Below are positions 46,877 to 57,689 of a stretch of DNA of 64,000 nt, piece after piece. Where the stretch lies: NCBI GenBank assembly GCA_958510875.1, contig OY294068.1:166045962-166109961 (forward strand), written 5' to 3'. Both the position numbers and the translations under genes were made by a program. The stretch is from Endomychus coccineus (taxonomy: Eukaryota; Arthropoda; Insecta; Coleoptera; Endomychidae). The notes below the pieces were generated by a model. That model was not told the origin of the DNA and did not search any database. It saw only the letters and a list, made by a program, of their open reading frames with translations. Positions within the stretch are counted from its first letter, which is position 1. Every line of letters begins with the position of its first letter.

Positions 46877-47767
46877 CAGGGTGCTCCATCTCAGACGAGC
46901 CACCCCGTATATTTCTTATCCCATAGTGAGTGGAAAAATCTCCCGAAACACGTCGAATGATTTTGTTTGGGGGGCATCTTTTGACGTATATTTGAGGCTT
47001 GAACGAGCAACCCCCTAATAGGGGCGCTTCAACCCCTCAAAATTGAATAGGGGAAAGGGGTTGAGTGATACGTCATTTGGAAGGTCTTGGAAGCCTCTTT
47101 ACAACGGTGTATGAAAAACATAAATTTGATGAACTGTTTTCGCCAAAAATTAATTTTGTTGCTCGAATGCGCCACCTTGAATATTTTGGTTATTTGTACA
47201 ATGTACAAGCTCATTTTTATTAAGCCTTTTTTACAAACTTAAACAATCTTCAAAAAATTATATTCTAAAAAAAATTGAATTGTGTTGTCATGCTTACAAT
47301 GAAAAAAATTAAATCTGCGTGTTTAAATCAAATGTTCAAATTGTCCTCCATTGACTTTCATACAATAATACATTCTCTCAAACTAATAAATAAAAAAACA
47401 GCAAAACATTTCCTTATGTTGCCTTCATTTTTTGTTCTTAGAAGGTGTTTAAGCATAACTGTAGAATTTGGAGCGATACAAATCCTCATGTACTTGGAGA
47501 AGCTCACACTCAACATCGGGAAAAGCTAAACGTTTGGGTAGGAATTTTGGGAGACCACCTAATTGGACCTCTGTTTATTCCTGGTAATTTAAATGGCGAA
47601 ATTTATCTTGAAATGTTGGAAAATGCGATTGATCCGTTAATAACTGAACAATTAGAAAACGATCCTCTACTACTTGAACAACAATTGCATTTCCAACAAG
47701 ACGGAGCTCCTCCTCACTACGCCGCACCAGTTCGCCAATACCTCAATTTGCAATACTCCGGTCGATA
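46877..47767 (+). mobile_element. Tc1/mariner-like element A, truncated copy
   Basis: Begins CAGGGTGCTCCATCTCAGAC after TA (46875-46876). It has a full ~500-bp left TIR, then jumps from the sequence just inside the TIR straight to the middle of the transposase (internal deletion at about 47457), and ends abruptly at a short hairpin (47763-47791). The right TIR is missing. Confidence 0.85.
47458..47767 (+). pseudogene. Tc1/mariner-like transposase fragment of element A family
   Basis: Reads NCRIWSDTNPHVLGEAHTQH (with a frame shift relative to the ORF), LNVWVGILGDHLIGPLFIPG, NGEIYLEMLENAIDPLI and FQQDGAPPHYAAPVRQYLN, then stops at QYSGR. It lacks the helix-turn-helix region and the third acidic motif. 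The Lys codon that is a stop in the 5137 copy is intact here. Confidence 0.85.
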
Positions 47768-47791
47768 ATAAGCGACGTATGTCGCTTATCG
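47763..47791. repeat. Short hairpin at the truncation point of element A
   Basis: ATAAGCGAC, loop GTAT, GTCGCTTAT, with CGAT/ATCG extending the stem after one bulged base. It lies exactly where homology to element A ends, so it may be the edge of another insertion or a breakpoint. Confidence 0.6.
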
Positions 47792-49132
47792 GACACCGCT
47801 GTCCGTCCTGGCAGCGAATGTATTATATTGTATTGTATTATATAGACTGTGTCCTCTCTTCTTCATCTACCATTGCCGGCTACATCCACTTCGAGGTACT
47901 TGCGTGACACCCCCATTTTTCGTGCAAAGTTCTACACACTGTAAGTTTTTTGTGACTTTTTTGGTTACTTCATTTCCATGCTTATTCCATGGAAGTATTT
48001 TTGGCTGTCATATGTTCTAGATATGTGACTTTTGGCTTCTATTCAAAAAGGCTCGTTTCTAATTTGATGGTTTTGAGCATATGAATTAAACGTTCTAGTG
48101 TTAGAGTTTATCTTCAGACTTGTGGAAATGAATGAAAGGTATATGTTTGTTCTTTGATATTCGATTTTCGAAAGTTGTTCTACTGATTTGCATTGAAGGC
48201 TTAGCAATGGGTGTTTCATAAGACAAGTGAATTCCAGTGGCGACTCGTGGGTTCAAGAACAGGTGAAGCAATCTCAGCGAAGAAAATTTAATTTTTTTTG
48301 TATTTTTTCTTGGGTAAACATTATTTAAAAAAATGTTATCAACAATATTTCTTAGTGGCAAATAAAAGAAAAAAACTATATAACAAATGAATTTTCCGCC
48401 ACTTGGACATACAGAGTTACAGACAATGAAAGCAATATTGATTGTTATACCTATAGGTATCTACTTACCGTTTGTCAGGATGAATACAAAAGTTCTTTAA
48501 AATTACCGCGATTATTGGAGAACAGATCTTCACAATGTCCATGAAAAGATACATGCATAAAACGCCTATTAAGCTGAACTTTTTCATTAAATTTTTGAAC
48601 AAACAATAATATGATAAACAACCCTAGAAAAGTTACTCTTTATAACCAATATCTCAATATCTGTTAATTATCACATTCACTAATTTTCCCCAATAAGCTG
48701 TGGCCATCTAGTAGAATATCGAGAACAACCTGTACAGGTGCCTATTTACTCTATAGTTGATTGCAGTTCAAATGAAAATATTGAAGATTGTAGAAAATAG
48801 TAGCAATAAACGACCAAGTATAAAAATCTATTTTACCAAACGTTCAAGCTTATTGTTATTGCTTCTGGAAGTGTTTGCTAACTCAATTCACGTAACTATA
48901 AATTTCACGCTTATGACGGCTAAATGACAATTAATGTAATTCACAGAACAGAACAGAACTGGACTGTTCGGAAAACAACAAAATAAATACAGATATGAGA
49001 AAAGTTTGCAAGAATATAAACAACAAAACATAATGAATATTGCACAGCACACCCACGCTGTGTCTTATAATTATTGTAATAAATGAAACAACTATTATCA
49101 TAAATATTATCCTAATGTGCATCAGCATCATT
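47792..49132. other. No gene recognised
   Basis: No supported gene. A minus-strand frame at 48101-48361 (reading LLHLFLNPRVATGIHLS) looks coding-like but I do not recognise it. Confidence 0.4.
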
Positions 49133-49263
49133 ATCGCAAAGTAAATATGCGATATACCCACTTAACTTTTTGTAAACTTATTCTTGGTGTACATTAGGTA
49201 TCGCAAGGCAAATATGCGATTTCCTACTTGACTTTTTGTATACTTATCCTTGGCGTAATAAAG
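49133..49263 (+). repeat. 67-bp imperfect tandem duplication
   Basis: Two adjacent units begin ATCGCAAAGTAAATATGCGA and ATCGCAAGGCAAATATGCGA, with ~80-85% identity. An older duplication than the one at 4172. Confidence 0.8.
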
Positions 49264-49559
49264 TACCTTGCAGGCGTTTTTCTATCAAACGTAAACAATA
49301 ATCATTTCGTTGTTTTATTTTTCTCGTTTTCTGTAGAACTGCCCGTGAAGAATTCAAACTTGTCTAACGACGTAGTAGGAAAGTAATGAAAACTGAGCCA
49401 ACTTTATTTACCTATTAAGCAATATTTCCACTATTTCATTGAGCGTAGTTTCTTTCCGTATCTACGTACAGTCGGAGATGTTGCTCTTTCAAATTCAAAA
49501 CAATACTGGTCAATTATGCCATTTCGAATGTTTACAATAAACTATAAAAGAGTTCACAC

Positions 49560-49910
49560 TGTTATAACACTATATATAAAAATTCCCGGGAAATAGGTCA
49601 CATTAACACTTTGTTTTATATTTTCGTCTTTACGTACGTTTCGGTCTCATTACCATCATCAGAAGACTTATTATGTCAAAAAGATTTTTTTTTAATTAAT
49701 TATAGCATAAAGCGTCCATATCCCACCAATTTCAATCAAAAATGCCCACGTCGTCGAAACGAAGAGAACCACGAATAATCGAAATTGTACCGTCAATGTT
49801 TCAAGTATAAAATTCAACAAGAAATCACTATTCAGTGATATTCTTATAATATACAAGGGCATGTTGATATAGTGTCTCAACGACTGGAGATGAAAACTAT
49901 TATGTTAAGT
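49560..49910 (-). mobile_element. Penelope-like element terminal fragment
   Basis: On the minus strand it matches the 54870-55165 region: TACAATTTCGATTATTCGTG, then TTTTTGATTGAAATTGGTG and GGACGCTTTATG, then the hammerhead-like motif. It continues past the motif into GTGTTAATGTGACCTATTTC, shared with the copy at 57240-57430. No coding sequence. Confidence 0.75.
49621..49670 (-). ncRNA. Hammerhead-ribozyme-like motif, copy 1
   Basis: On the minus strand: GTCTT, CTGATGA, a small hairpin (GGT...ACC), GAAA, CGTACGT, A, AAGAC. GTCTT and AAGAC form a 5-bp helix I; A-C-G/C-G-T closes a minimal helix III of the type seen in Penelope and schistosome hammerheads. There is one extra U between the core and helix II. 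Predicted cleavage follows the A after CGTACGT. Confidence 0.65.
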
Positions 49911-49914
49911 ATCT

Positions 49915-51228
49915 ACCCTCGAACCACATGTAAGATTTATGAGGTACTTGAAAAAAAGGTTGCAGGCCTGTATTGGAATATTACTTTTGAGCATTCTTCC
50001 TAAAATATACTTTTAACATTATAAAGACGCATGTAGGAATTTGCAAGAGGTTTAATTAGTTCAGTTAGTATAAATCTGACTTAATGTCTGAATGTCAGAA
50101 TGTCTATGATTTACAGATTTGGAGTCACTTTTTATGTGAATCATCTCCAGAATAGACATAATTAATTATAATTATGATCATTTGAATGTAATTATAACCG
50201 AGTCAAACGAAAAATTGTCAAGAACAACTTACAATCGTCAGCAATAGTTCATGTGTATAAAACAAGTTACTTTCTTCAATAAAACAACGAGTGAATTAAG
50301 ATTAAAATCACATTTCATTTTGAGCGTAGAACATTAATAAACATTAATAAAATAAAATAGATTATGTCAATCTTAATAATTATTATTATTAATTATAGTT
50401 TGTAAAAGTAGTTATTCTATGAATAATGAATATTATATTCATAGAGTTCAATGAACAATGTAATCATTTATGAATGAATTCAAATTGTTTAAAATTGTTG
50501 ACACATAAAGGCTTAACCTGAAATTTATACTTGATTAAACAAACGTATCATCTATTTGAATTTAAATGAAAAAGCAGTTTTCTCTTATTATAATTATTAC
50601 TCCTACATAGATATAGAGAACCTGAGAATAATAAAACCAAAGGTGATTCTAGATTCCAGAGGAACTTCGCAAAGTGGAAACAATATGAATATTTATTAAG
50701 ACCTGTAATACAAAACTGCATTCAAATTAACTATTTCACAACGTTGTTACAATAATTGTCACATAAAACAATAGTTTTTGATAACTTAATTAAATAAAAC
50801 ATATTTAATTAAAACTCCAAGAATAATAATAGTACTTATTTGATTTCACGAGAAAATATCAAAACATTAGGCTTTCATAGCTTTTTTATTATATTAGTTG
50901 AATACAAAACTAAAAACGATCTAATAAATATGAGAATTTAAGCACAAATCTCCCCTCGAAATATTTTCCTCTAATATGACCCTTTCCTTGAATAAATGTG
51001 GTATATTTATGGAGTGTAAAATCAAAACATGAATAATAGCAGGTTAATAACCTACTTGACTCCATTCAGCTCGTAGTAAACAATTTTATAACCTAGGACA
51101 ATGCAGTATGCTGCGATCAACGATTATTTCATAATAGAATAAAAGAGAATCATATTTGAGTTTCATAACTCGTTAAAATAATGTTTGTGAATATTGTTCG
51201 TTAAATTATATAACAGTTATTATAGCAT
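49915..51228. other. No gene recognised
   Basis: Very AT-rich sequence with no supported feature. Confidence 0.45.
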
Positions 51229-51492
51229 TCAGTATTTGGTTCTCTTCAATCTTCGGACTAGAAGTTGGTTGTCCAGCAGTTGAAGAGGTTCTGCATTTAT
51301 TTTCGAATCATCCTCTAAATTATCTTTGACGATAGGTTCCTGGAAAATGTCCCTTAATCGATGCCTTTTGAGGAGAGTTTTTACATTCATTATTTTCCAA
51401 CAAGTTAGTATAATATTTATAAACTGGGCTGTGGATTTGTAATGCTTTATACTTGAACCAAATTGATGTAGAAGCCTGTATAACATATTCAT
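51229..51492 (-). pseudogene. P-element/THAP9-like transposase C-terminal fragment (tentative)
   Basis: 87-codon open frame reading FINIILTCWKIMNVKTLLKR, RLRDIFQEPIVKD and LQLLDNQLL. The pattern of a Trp-x2-MNVK core followed by an RD-x-QEPI stretch resembles the C-terminal part of P-element/THAP9-type transposases in insects. I judge this from pattern memory only; there is no THAP finger nearby. It could also be a chance or unknown frame. Confidence 0.4.
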
Positions 51493-51591
51493 TGAATTAC
51501 TTTAACGTTTTGCCATTTCAAATTTGTAGGAAAGAGTGCTTCCAAATTCAAAGAATATTTAATTTTTTTTTAAACCATAAAATGAAAATTC

Positions 51592-51720
51592 TTGGCTTCC
51601 GAATGGAACCGCGCCACAAAAGCACGACTTGATGCCGACGTTTCACCAACCATTACAGGTGGCATCTTCAGGGCAGGCTTGAGGCTTGTACTGAAACTGA
51701 TTCTTCTGGTTTCTGCAGCG
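51592..51720 (-). ncRNA. Hammerhead-like repeat, inverted copy of 29455-29590
   Basis: On the minus strand CTGAAGA (51671-51665) and GAAAC (from 51644) enclose GCCACC...GGTTGGT, followed by GTCGGCATCAAGTCGTG. The open frame on the plus strand is the antisense of this repeat. Probably a Penelope-like terminal piece. Confidence 0.4.
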
Positions 51721-51984
51721 GTATTTATTGTGGAAAAAAACATTCACGCTCACAGTTCACTGCCTTTATTCCGGTGGTTAACTCCGTTCCGGCACCTGAC
51801 CCTGCTGTTCTGTGATCATGTGCAAAGTGGAATTTTCAGGGATGGGTTTCCAAATCCTGAATCACGGCTTAGATTGTTTGGACGTTTTACGATTTCTATC
51901 GCTTCAAGAATGTTTCGCTAATAGAAGTTTGGGGCTCGGACTAAGCTTTTAGTATTTTCGAGAAGAATTTGATGATTACTGTAC

Positions 51985-53128
51985 ACTTTGCTAATATGAT
52001 TTTCGAGAATTAACTTTGAAAAGTCTTTTATATAAAGTATTAGATTATTTTCTCAAGAAAACAATAGACAAGTAAATGTTTCACCCCAAAATATTGAAAT
52101 TTTGTTGTTTTTTTCATTTTTGAACTATATTATTGTATAATGAATTACTATTTACTACTAATTGCTAATATGATTTTCGAAAATTAACTTTGAAAAGTCT
52201 TTTATATAATAGTATTAGGTAATTTTTTTAAGGACACAATGGACAAGTAGATATTTCACCCCAAAATATTGAAATTTGTTGTTTGTTCTTTTTGAATTAT
52301 ATTATTGTATAATAAAATACACTTTGCCAGTATGATTTTCGAGAATTAACTTTGAAAAGTCTCTTATATAAAATATTAGATTATTTTTTCAAGAAAACAA
52401 TAGACAAGTAAATGTTTCACCCCAAAATATTGAAATTTAGTTGTTTGTTCTTTTTTGAATTATATTATTGTATAATGAATTACACTTTGCTGATATGATT
52501 TTCGAGAATTATCTTCGAAAAGTCTTTTAAAGAATAATATTAGGTTATTTTTTCAAGGAAACAATAGACAAGTAAGTGTTTCACCCCAAAATATTGAAAT
52601 TCAGTTGTTTGTTCTTTTTTGAATTATATTATTGTATAATGAATTACACTTTGCTGATATGATTTTCGAGAATTATCTTCGAAAAGTCTTTTAAAGAATA
52701 ATATTAGGTTATTTTTTCAAGGAAACAATAGACTAGTAAGTGTTTCACCCCAAAATATTGAAATTTAGTTGTTTGTTCTTTTTGAATTATATTATTGTAT
52801 AATAAAATACACTTTGCTAGTATGATTTTCGAGAATTAACTTTGAAAAGTCTCTTATATAAAATATTAGATTATTTTTTCAAGAAAACAATAGACAAGTA
52901 AATGTTTCACCCCAAAATATTGAAATTTAGTTGTTTGTTCTTTTTTGAATTATATTATTGTATAATGAATTACACTTTGCTGATATGATTTTCGAGAATT
53001 ATCTTCGAAAAGTCTTTTAAAGAATAATATTAGGTTGTTTTTTCAAGGAAACAATAGACAAGTAAGTGTTTCACCCCAAAATATTGAAATTCAGTTTGTT
53101 CTTTTTTGAATTATATTATTGTATAATG
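51985..53128 (+). repeat. ~163-bp satellite array with higher-order pattern
   Basis: Seven units begin with forms of ACTTTGCTGATATGATTTTC at about 51985, 52160, 52321, 52483, 52647, 52810 and 52973. Two unit types are distinguishable (AACTTTGAAAAGTCTCTTAT versus ATCTTCGAAAAGTCTTTTAA). The last five units run in the order A-B-B-A-B and the two A-B pairs are nearly identical, so the array has grown by duplication of dimers. Confidence 0.88.
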
Positions 53129-53344
53129 ACACAATCGTATTTTTTATTCATTTAGATATTCAGCATTTTTGTATTGTTGAAGTCGAGAAAGTATGTTTTT
53201 TGTTTAGTATTGGGTGTTTTTTCTGTATTTATGACAAATCTGCTGCTGGCATGTACATCATTACAATATTTACATGGAATAACTAATACACTGAAAACGT
53301 TAACAACTGTGGGTACTTAGTTCAAACTTAAAAGTTTGAAATAA

Positions 53345-53480
53345 TTCTGATGATGGCTTCTTGGTAGCTGAAAGGTCATTAGTACTTTAAAGGTATTTTT
53401 AGTCGATACGGGTACTTATTAACTCATTCTATATTAAGCATGAATCAATCTTTAATGGTTTTTAATTGGGTAGATGAATT
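53345..53480 (+). repeat. Dispersed repeat upstream of Penelope-like coding
   Basis: Contains CTGATGATGGCTTCTTGGTA then GCTGAAAGGTC, which is hammerhead-like (CUGAUGA, hairpin GGCT/AGCT, GAAA). Related to 12270-12500, where the core is mutated. Its position just 5' of the RT frame suggests it is the upstream terminal repeat of a Penelope-like element. Confidence 0.4.
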
Positions 53481-53633
53481 GGTTAAAATATCTCCTGTAG
53501 CAAATATTTAGGTCATATAGGTTCTTTGAATCTGCTGCACAATATTTCAAATGTTTTCTTATACATTACAATAAAATGAATTAAAAATGATTCTTAACCC
53601 AGGTATGAATTATATATAAATTCTTGAAAATTA

Positions 53634-54685
53634 GTTTTGAATGCGGATAAATGTAATAAAACCGTCATAATGCATAAATATGTCTACGAAAACAAAATAG
53701 AAAATCTATTAAATAATGAAACAACTTACATAAAATTAAAATCTGACCCTACATTATCAGTACAAAATGACGATTTGTCATAATGGGCAAGCACCTTATA
53801 TCTATGGGCTTCCGAAACAACATAAGAGTGATATACCTTTAAGACACATTGTAACTTATATATGTATAAGGTGCCACCACCTACCTACAATTTATCAAGA
53901 TCTATCAAAAATAGAATGAGAAAAAATTTATTTTATGTGACTCATGGCATTTTAATAATAATAAATTTTCTAGATACAAACATTAGACATGATGAAGATG
54001 GAAAAATAAAAACTTCGTGATTTACCAAAGAAGTTTGGTCTCAACGTTATCTTCTTTTCAATCCCGTTGCACCAACAAGTTATAAAAAAGTGTTATAAAT
54101 GTTATAGACAGCCTTACAGATCGCGCGGTTAAATTGTTTCACCCAGAGGACCGTCCCAAGATTTTAAAAATTGTTCGTAATACACTAGAAATGAATGGTT
54201 ACCCAAAAACATTTTTCAATCTTATCATTAAAGAAAGAATAAACAGAATCTATAATGGAACGTCATATATAAATAACTAAAACGGTAATACAGATAATTT
54301 TATAACATTACCATACATTCCGGGGAGAAAATTAAGAAATGTTTAAAAAAGTATGATATAAATGTTGCGCATAAACCTTCTAACTGTGTTGGGATATATT
54401 TCCCAAATCTAAAACCTTTAATATCTAAAGATAAATAAGCCCACACAGTAGACAAATTAAATTGTTTAGATTACGTTGAGAGTTATACAACAACCTCTAA
54501 ACAATATTTACAAAAAAGAATATATAAGTGTAGTACAAGAAACAAAAACTTTAATAAATATTAGTTAATATTTTAACTAAGGAAACCAATTAGTATAACA
54601 CATGAAAAGTGACTCCATGTCTCTAAATCATAGAACAGACATTCAATCATTAAGTCAGATTTATAATAATTTATTAATTAAAACC
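53634..54685 (+). pseudogene. Penelope-like reverse transcriptase / GIY-YIG remnant
   Basis: The N-terminal finger part reads NADKCNKTVIMHKYVYENKI, LLNNETTYIKLKSDPT, then APYIYGLPKQHKSDIPLRHI (~53790). The palm with the catalytic motif is missing through an internal deletion. The thumb follows: FLDTNIRHDEDGKIKTS (~53970), SVINVIDSLTDRAVKLFHPE (~54090). The linker reads LPYIPG and NCVGIYF; the last part (NCLDYVESYTTTSKQYLQKR, ~54460) fits a decayed GIY-YIG endonuclease, and the tail reads HRTDIQSLSQIYNN (~54625). Many frameshifts and stops. The protein would normally prime reverse transcription at a nicked target. Confidence 0.8.
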
Positions 54686-55070
54686 CTTGCAAATTCCCAC
54701 ATGAGTTATAATGTTGAAAGTGTATTTCAGGTAGAATGCTCAAATAGCAATATTCTAATAAGGTCTGACCTTTTTTTATTACCTCATAAATCTTCAACAT
54801 CCGGTTCGAAAGTGGATACTTGAGCGTTATATTTTATGGTTTCAGTCGTATACAGACTTTGTTTTACATGACTTCGTATATTATAAGAAAATTGCTGAGC
54901 AGTGGATTCCTAATACATATTCATATTACTTATTAATGTGTTACAATTTCGATTATTCGTGTTTCTGCTCTTTTCGGCGATGTGGGCAGTTTTGATTGAA
55001 ATTGGTGCGATAAGGACGCTTTGTGATGATACAATTAGTTTTAAGAAATCCCGTTTTAGACATTGATAAT

Positions 55071-55116
55071 AAGTCTTCTGATGATGGTCGTAAGACCGAA
55101 ACGTACGTAAAGAGAA
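55071..55116 (+). ncRNA. Hammerhead-ribozyme-like motif, copy 2
   Basis: AAGTCTT, CTGATGA (55078-55084), T, GGTC-GTAA-GACC (helix II), GAAA (55098-55101), CGTACGT, A, AAGAG. Helix II is perfect at 4 bp; helix I is weakened at its outer pairs (CTT/AAG hold). All core bases fit the type I minimal hammerhead. Predicted cleavage is after 55109. Confidence 0.7.
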
Positions 55117-55874
55117 AAATAATAAGCATATGTGTTAGTATTACCTATTTTCCGAGTATTTATGTATAATAAAATGCATTGTTCTTTCACTGCATTAACA
55201 TCATCAGAATATCTTTTATTTATTAAACATTCTTTCGTTTTACTAATAGGAGTGTGTAAAGTTGCATACTTTCTGTAAAAATAGTCAGATGTTTTCTCAT
55301 ACTACTATTTACGAAATTATTCGCTTTAACATAATGACTTGCGAAGCATCTATGTGTAGCACACGCACATTTCATAGACTAAGATACTTGCAACGTTTGA
55401 GAGCCTCTGGACGTTTATCTCCTTGAACTCCCGCTCGGAGTCAGTGACTCGCGGTCATCCCATCCCTCCCTGCATGGTCGCGCTATCATCGTGATAGAGC
55501 CGCAGGCTATGCCGAGTATACGTCTGCAAGAACCGACCTGCTCAAGATATAGGTACACTCATCTCTACTCAGTATCACACTAAAAGGAAGTAAACAACAA
55601 CAAAAATTTTATTCGAGATTTTATAGAGCTACGGCTGACAATGGGCTACGACCAGTTTACAGTTATGTCGATAAAACACGACTGGTTGTGGCAAATTAGA
55701 AATTAATAATATTTTTCTGAAAATGTTGGTGGGAGTGGATAGGTATAATATATCTTAATGTTTGTTATGGTTATGGAGAATGTGCACTGTATGTGCATAT
55801 ACCATAAAACCACAAAATAGATTAGTAATCTGAATACGTATTTTGGTAATGAAGTTGGCCGTTTCCAGTATGTC

Positions 55875-56740
55875 TGAAAAATAGGTAATAGTCGTATTCG
55901 TAGTATTCTTCGAATATTGTCTAAAAAAAATGTGTGCCTTTTATATCTTGACTACACCAGAGGAAAACATCTGATGTTCGTTACAGACATCAAGAAAGCC
56001 CTCACAAGGCAAAGAGTTTCGAAAGTCTGGCAGAAGAAGTAGGTTTCGAGCTGACAACGTAAGGTGACCAGTCTGAGCTTGTCTAGTCTGTCTACTTGGA
56101 ATCGCTGGTGGTGGAATAACAAATGAATGTTCCGATGATCACCTACCGTGAAAATATCTATAGAAAAGGGAGAGATAGCCCACCTTTCTACGATGTTCTA
56201 GAGAGGTCAATGAATTCTAAATATACTCTAAGATGTTCAGCGTATGTTTGGAAGTTGAACTCCAAACGTGTGAACAGTACTCCAGGTCAGGTCGAAACCG
56301 AATAGAATGAAGCAGTTTTTGCAATGGACCTTATATGATCGCCCATGAGATGGTACTGTTGGTGTTGATTTCAAGCCTGGATATTGATAATTTTATAGAA
56401 ACAGTTACATCTGACATAATCGTATTAGGGATTGTGGGATCTGCCTTCCTGAAAAAAAATAAAATCCAAGGATTCCATCTCGGTCTCGGTCTTACATCTC
56501 TGGCTTCAGTGAATGTTATAGGAACTCTAGAGGGGGAAGGTTTATGAAGTCTACCATTATCCCCAAAGCTGTGGAGGGGACAACTGCCAACAGATCTTTG
56601 ATATGAGGGAGAAAGGAAGTTATTTCCCAAGATAGGTCCCTGCGGTACAGCAACGTTGATAGATAGAAGTTTATTTCAATAAACCACATAGTGCATGGGT
56701 TGAAAACATCAAATAATATAGCTAGGCCTAAGGTATACCT
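55875..56740 (-). pseudogene. Non-LTR RT C-terminal fragment, copy 1 of a duplicated pair
   Basis: The minus strand reads, from ~56660, VAVPQGPILG, FLPHIKDLLAV and, after frame breaks, a thumb/C-terminal region with YCSHVWSSTSK and SLEHRRKV-type sequence. It matches the 29340-31400 LINE (VPQGSVLAPTLF, INHLLEAT). Shares ~870 bp with 59690-60615 including both ends. Confidence 0.7.
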
Positions 56741-56744
56741 AGTG

Positions 56745-57239
56745 TGTAAATAGTATATAATTATATAAATGAACAATAGACAAAATGACACGAATATCAG
56801 GAATACATTTAAAAACGTAACATTTGAAATATTTGCAGATTTAGTTGAAGTATAAACAAAAAATTTTACAAATCATTGCATATTATTCATAAATTACACA
56901 CTGTACTAGCATGCCAGAAGCGATTTTAATTATTTTCGAACCCTAATTTTTTTTAATTAGCACATTAGATGCATACTGAGCGATCTCAGAAACCCCCGTA
57001 AACCAATTCTCTACTCATTTTATTTGATTTTAAAAAAGTGCAATAATACATTTTATCATGCATTTTGGATTCGTAATTAGCGACCTCGAAAACCGTATAC
57101 CAATTTTCAATTCATTTTATTTAATATTAAAAAAGTGCAATAATGCACCTAAAATGCATTTTATTATGCAACCTATCATTTTTCTAATAACTTTGACTAC
57201 ATTGTCGTAATCAACGACTTCGTAAACCGCCATATACCA
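56745..57239. other. Low-complexity AT-rich sequence with short internal repeats
   Basis: Diverged repeats of a block containing AAAAAAGTGCAATAATGCA and CCAATTTTCAATTCATTTTA occur three to four times between about 56990 and 57480, around the Penelope fragment. No gene seen. Confidence 0.5.
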
Positions 57240-57430
57240 ATTTTCGGCGTGGGCCTTTTTTTTATGGAAATTTGTGCGATATGGACGCTTGTGCTATAAT
57301 TAGTTTTAATAAACCCTTTTTGACATAATAAGCCTTCTGAAGATGGTCGTGAGACCGAAACGTACGTAAAGACGAAAATTTATAACAAAGTGTTAATCTG
57401 ACCTATTTCCCGAGAATTTTTATATACCAA
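57240..57430 (+). mobile_element. Penelope-like element terminal fragment
   Basis: Same terminal region as 49560-49910 and 54960-55165: GGAAATTTGTGCGATATGGA, then TTTTTGACATAATAAGCCTT and the hammerhead-like motif, then GTGTTAATCTGACCTATTTC. It lies within a tract of short AT-rich repeats. Confidence 0.75.
57331..57376 (+). ncRNA. Hammerhead-ribozyme-like motif, copy 3
   Basis: CTT, CTGAAGA (57337-57343; the changed base is the variable N7 position), T, GGTC-GTGA-GACC, GAAA, CGTACGT, A, AAGAC. The helix I strand reads GCCTT, so one of five pairs is lost compared with copy 1. Confidence 0.62.
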
Positions 57431-57689
57431 TTTTCAACTAATTTCATGTAATAATAAAAAAGTGTAACCGATAGTGCATGCCAGCGATTTTAATTATTTT
57501 CGAACCTTATTGTATTCAAGCTGTTTCATAAATTTTTGTAGACTATTAAATAATGTGATACCAACATAGCTTGGTGCTTTTTCGAATCTAGTGGTGTTAT
57601 GTGGTATTTGCTCTAGTTGGATATTTATGATAGGACCTGTTTGTGGCATACAGACATACATTCCTTTTATATATAGTATACAGCTCTAT

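Larger units (their letters stand above)
53634..55165 (+). mobile_element. Penelope-like retroelement (PLE), decayed
   Basis: Coding remnants at 53634-54685 are followed by a 3' terminal region that ends with a hammerhead-like motif at 55071-55116. Two further fragments of the same terminal region are at 49560-49910 and 57240-57430. The 5' limit is uncertain. Confidence 0.82.

Noticed and set aside
51592..51921. 109-codon open frame on the plus strand with a membrane-like stretch
   Set aside because: Its 5' half is the antisense of the hammerhead-like repeat also seen at 29455-29590; no homology as a protein.
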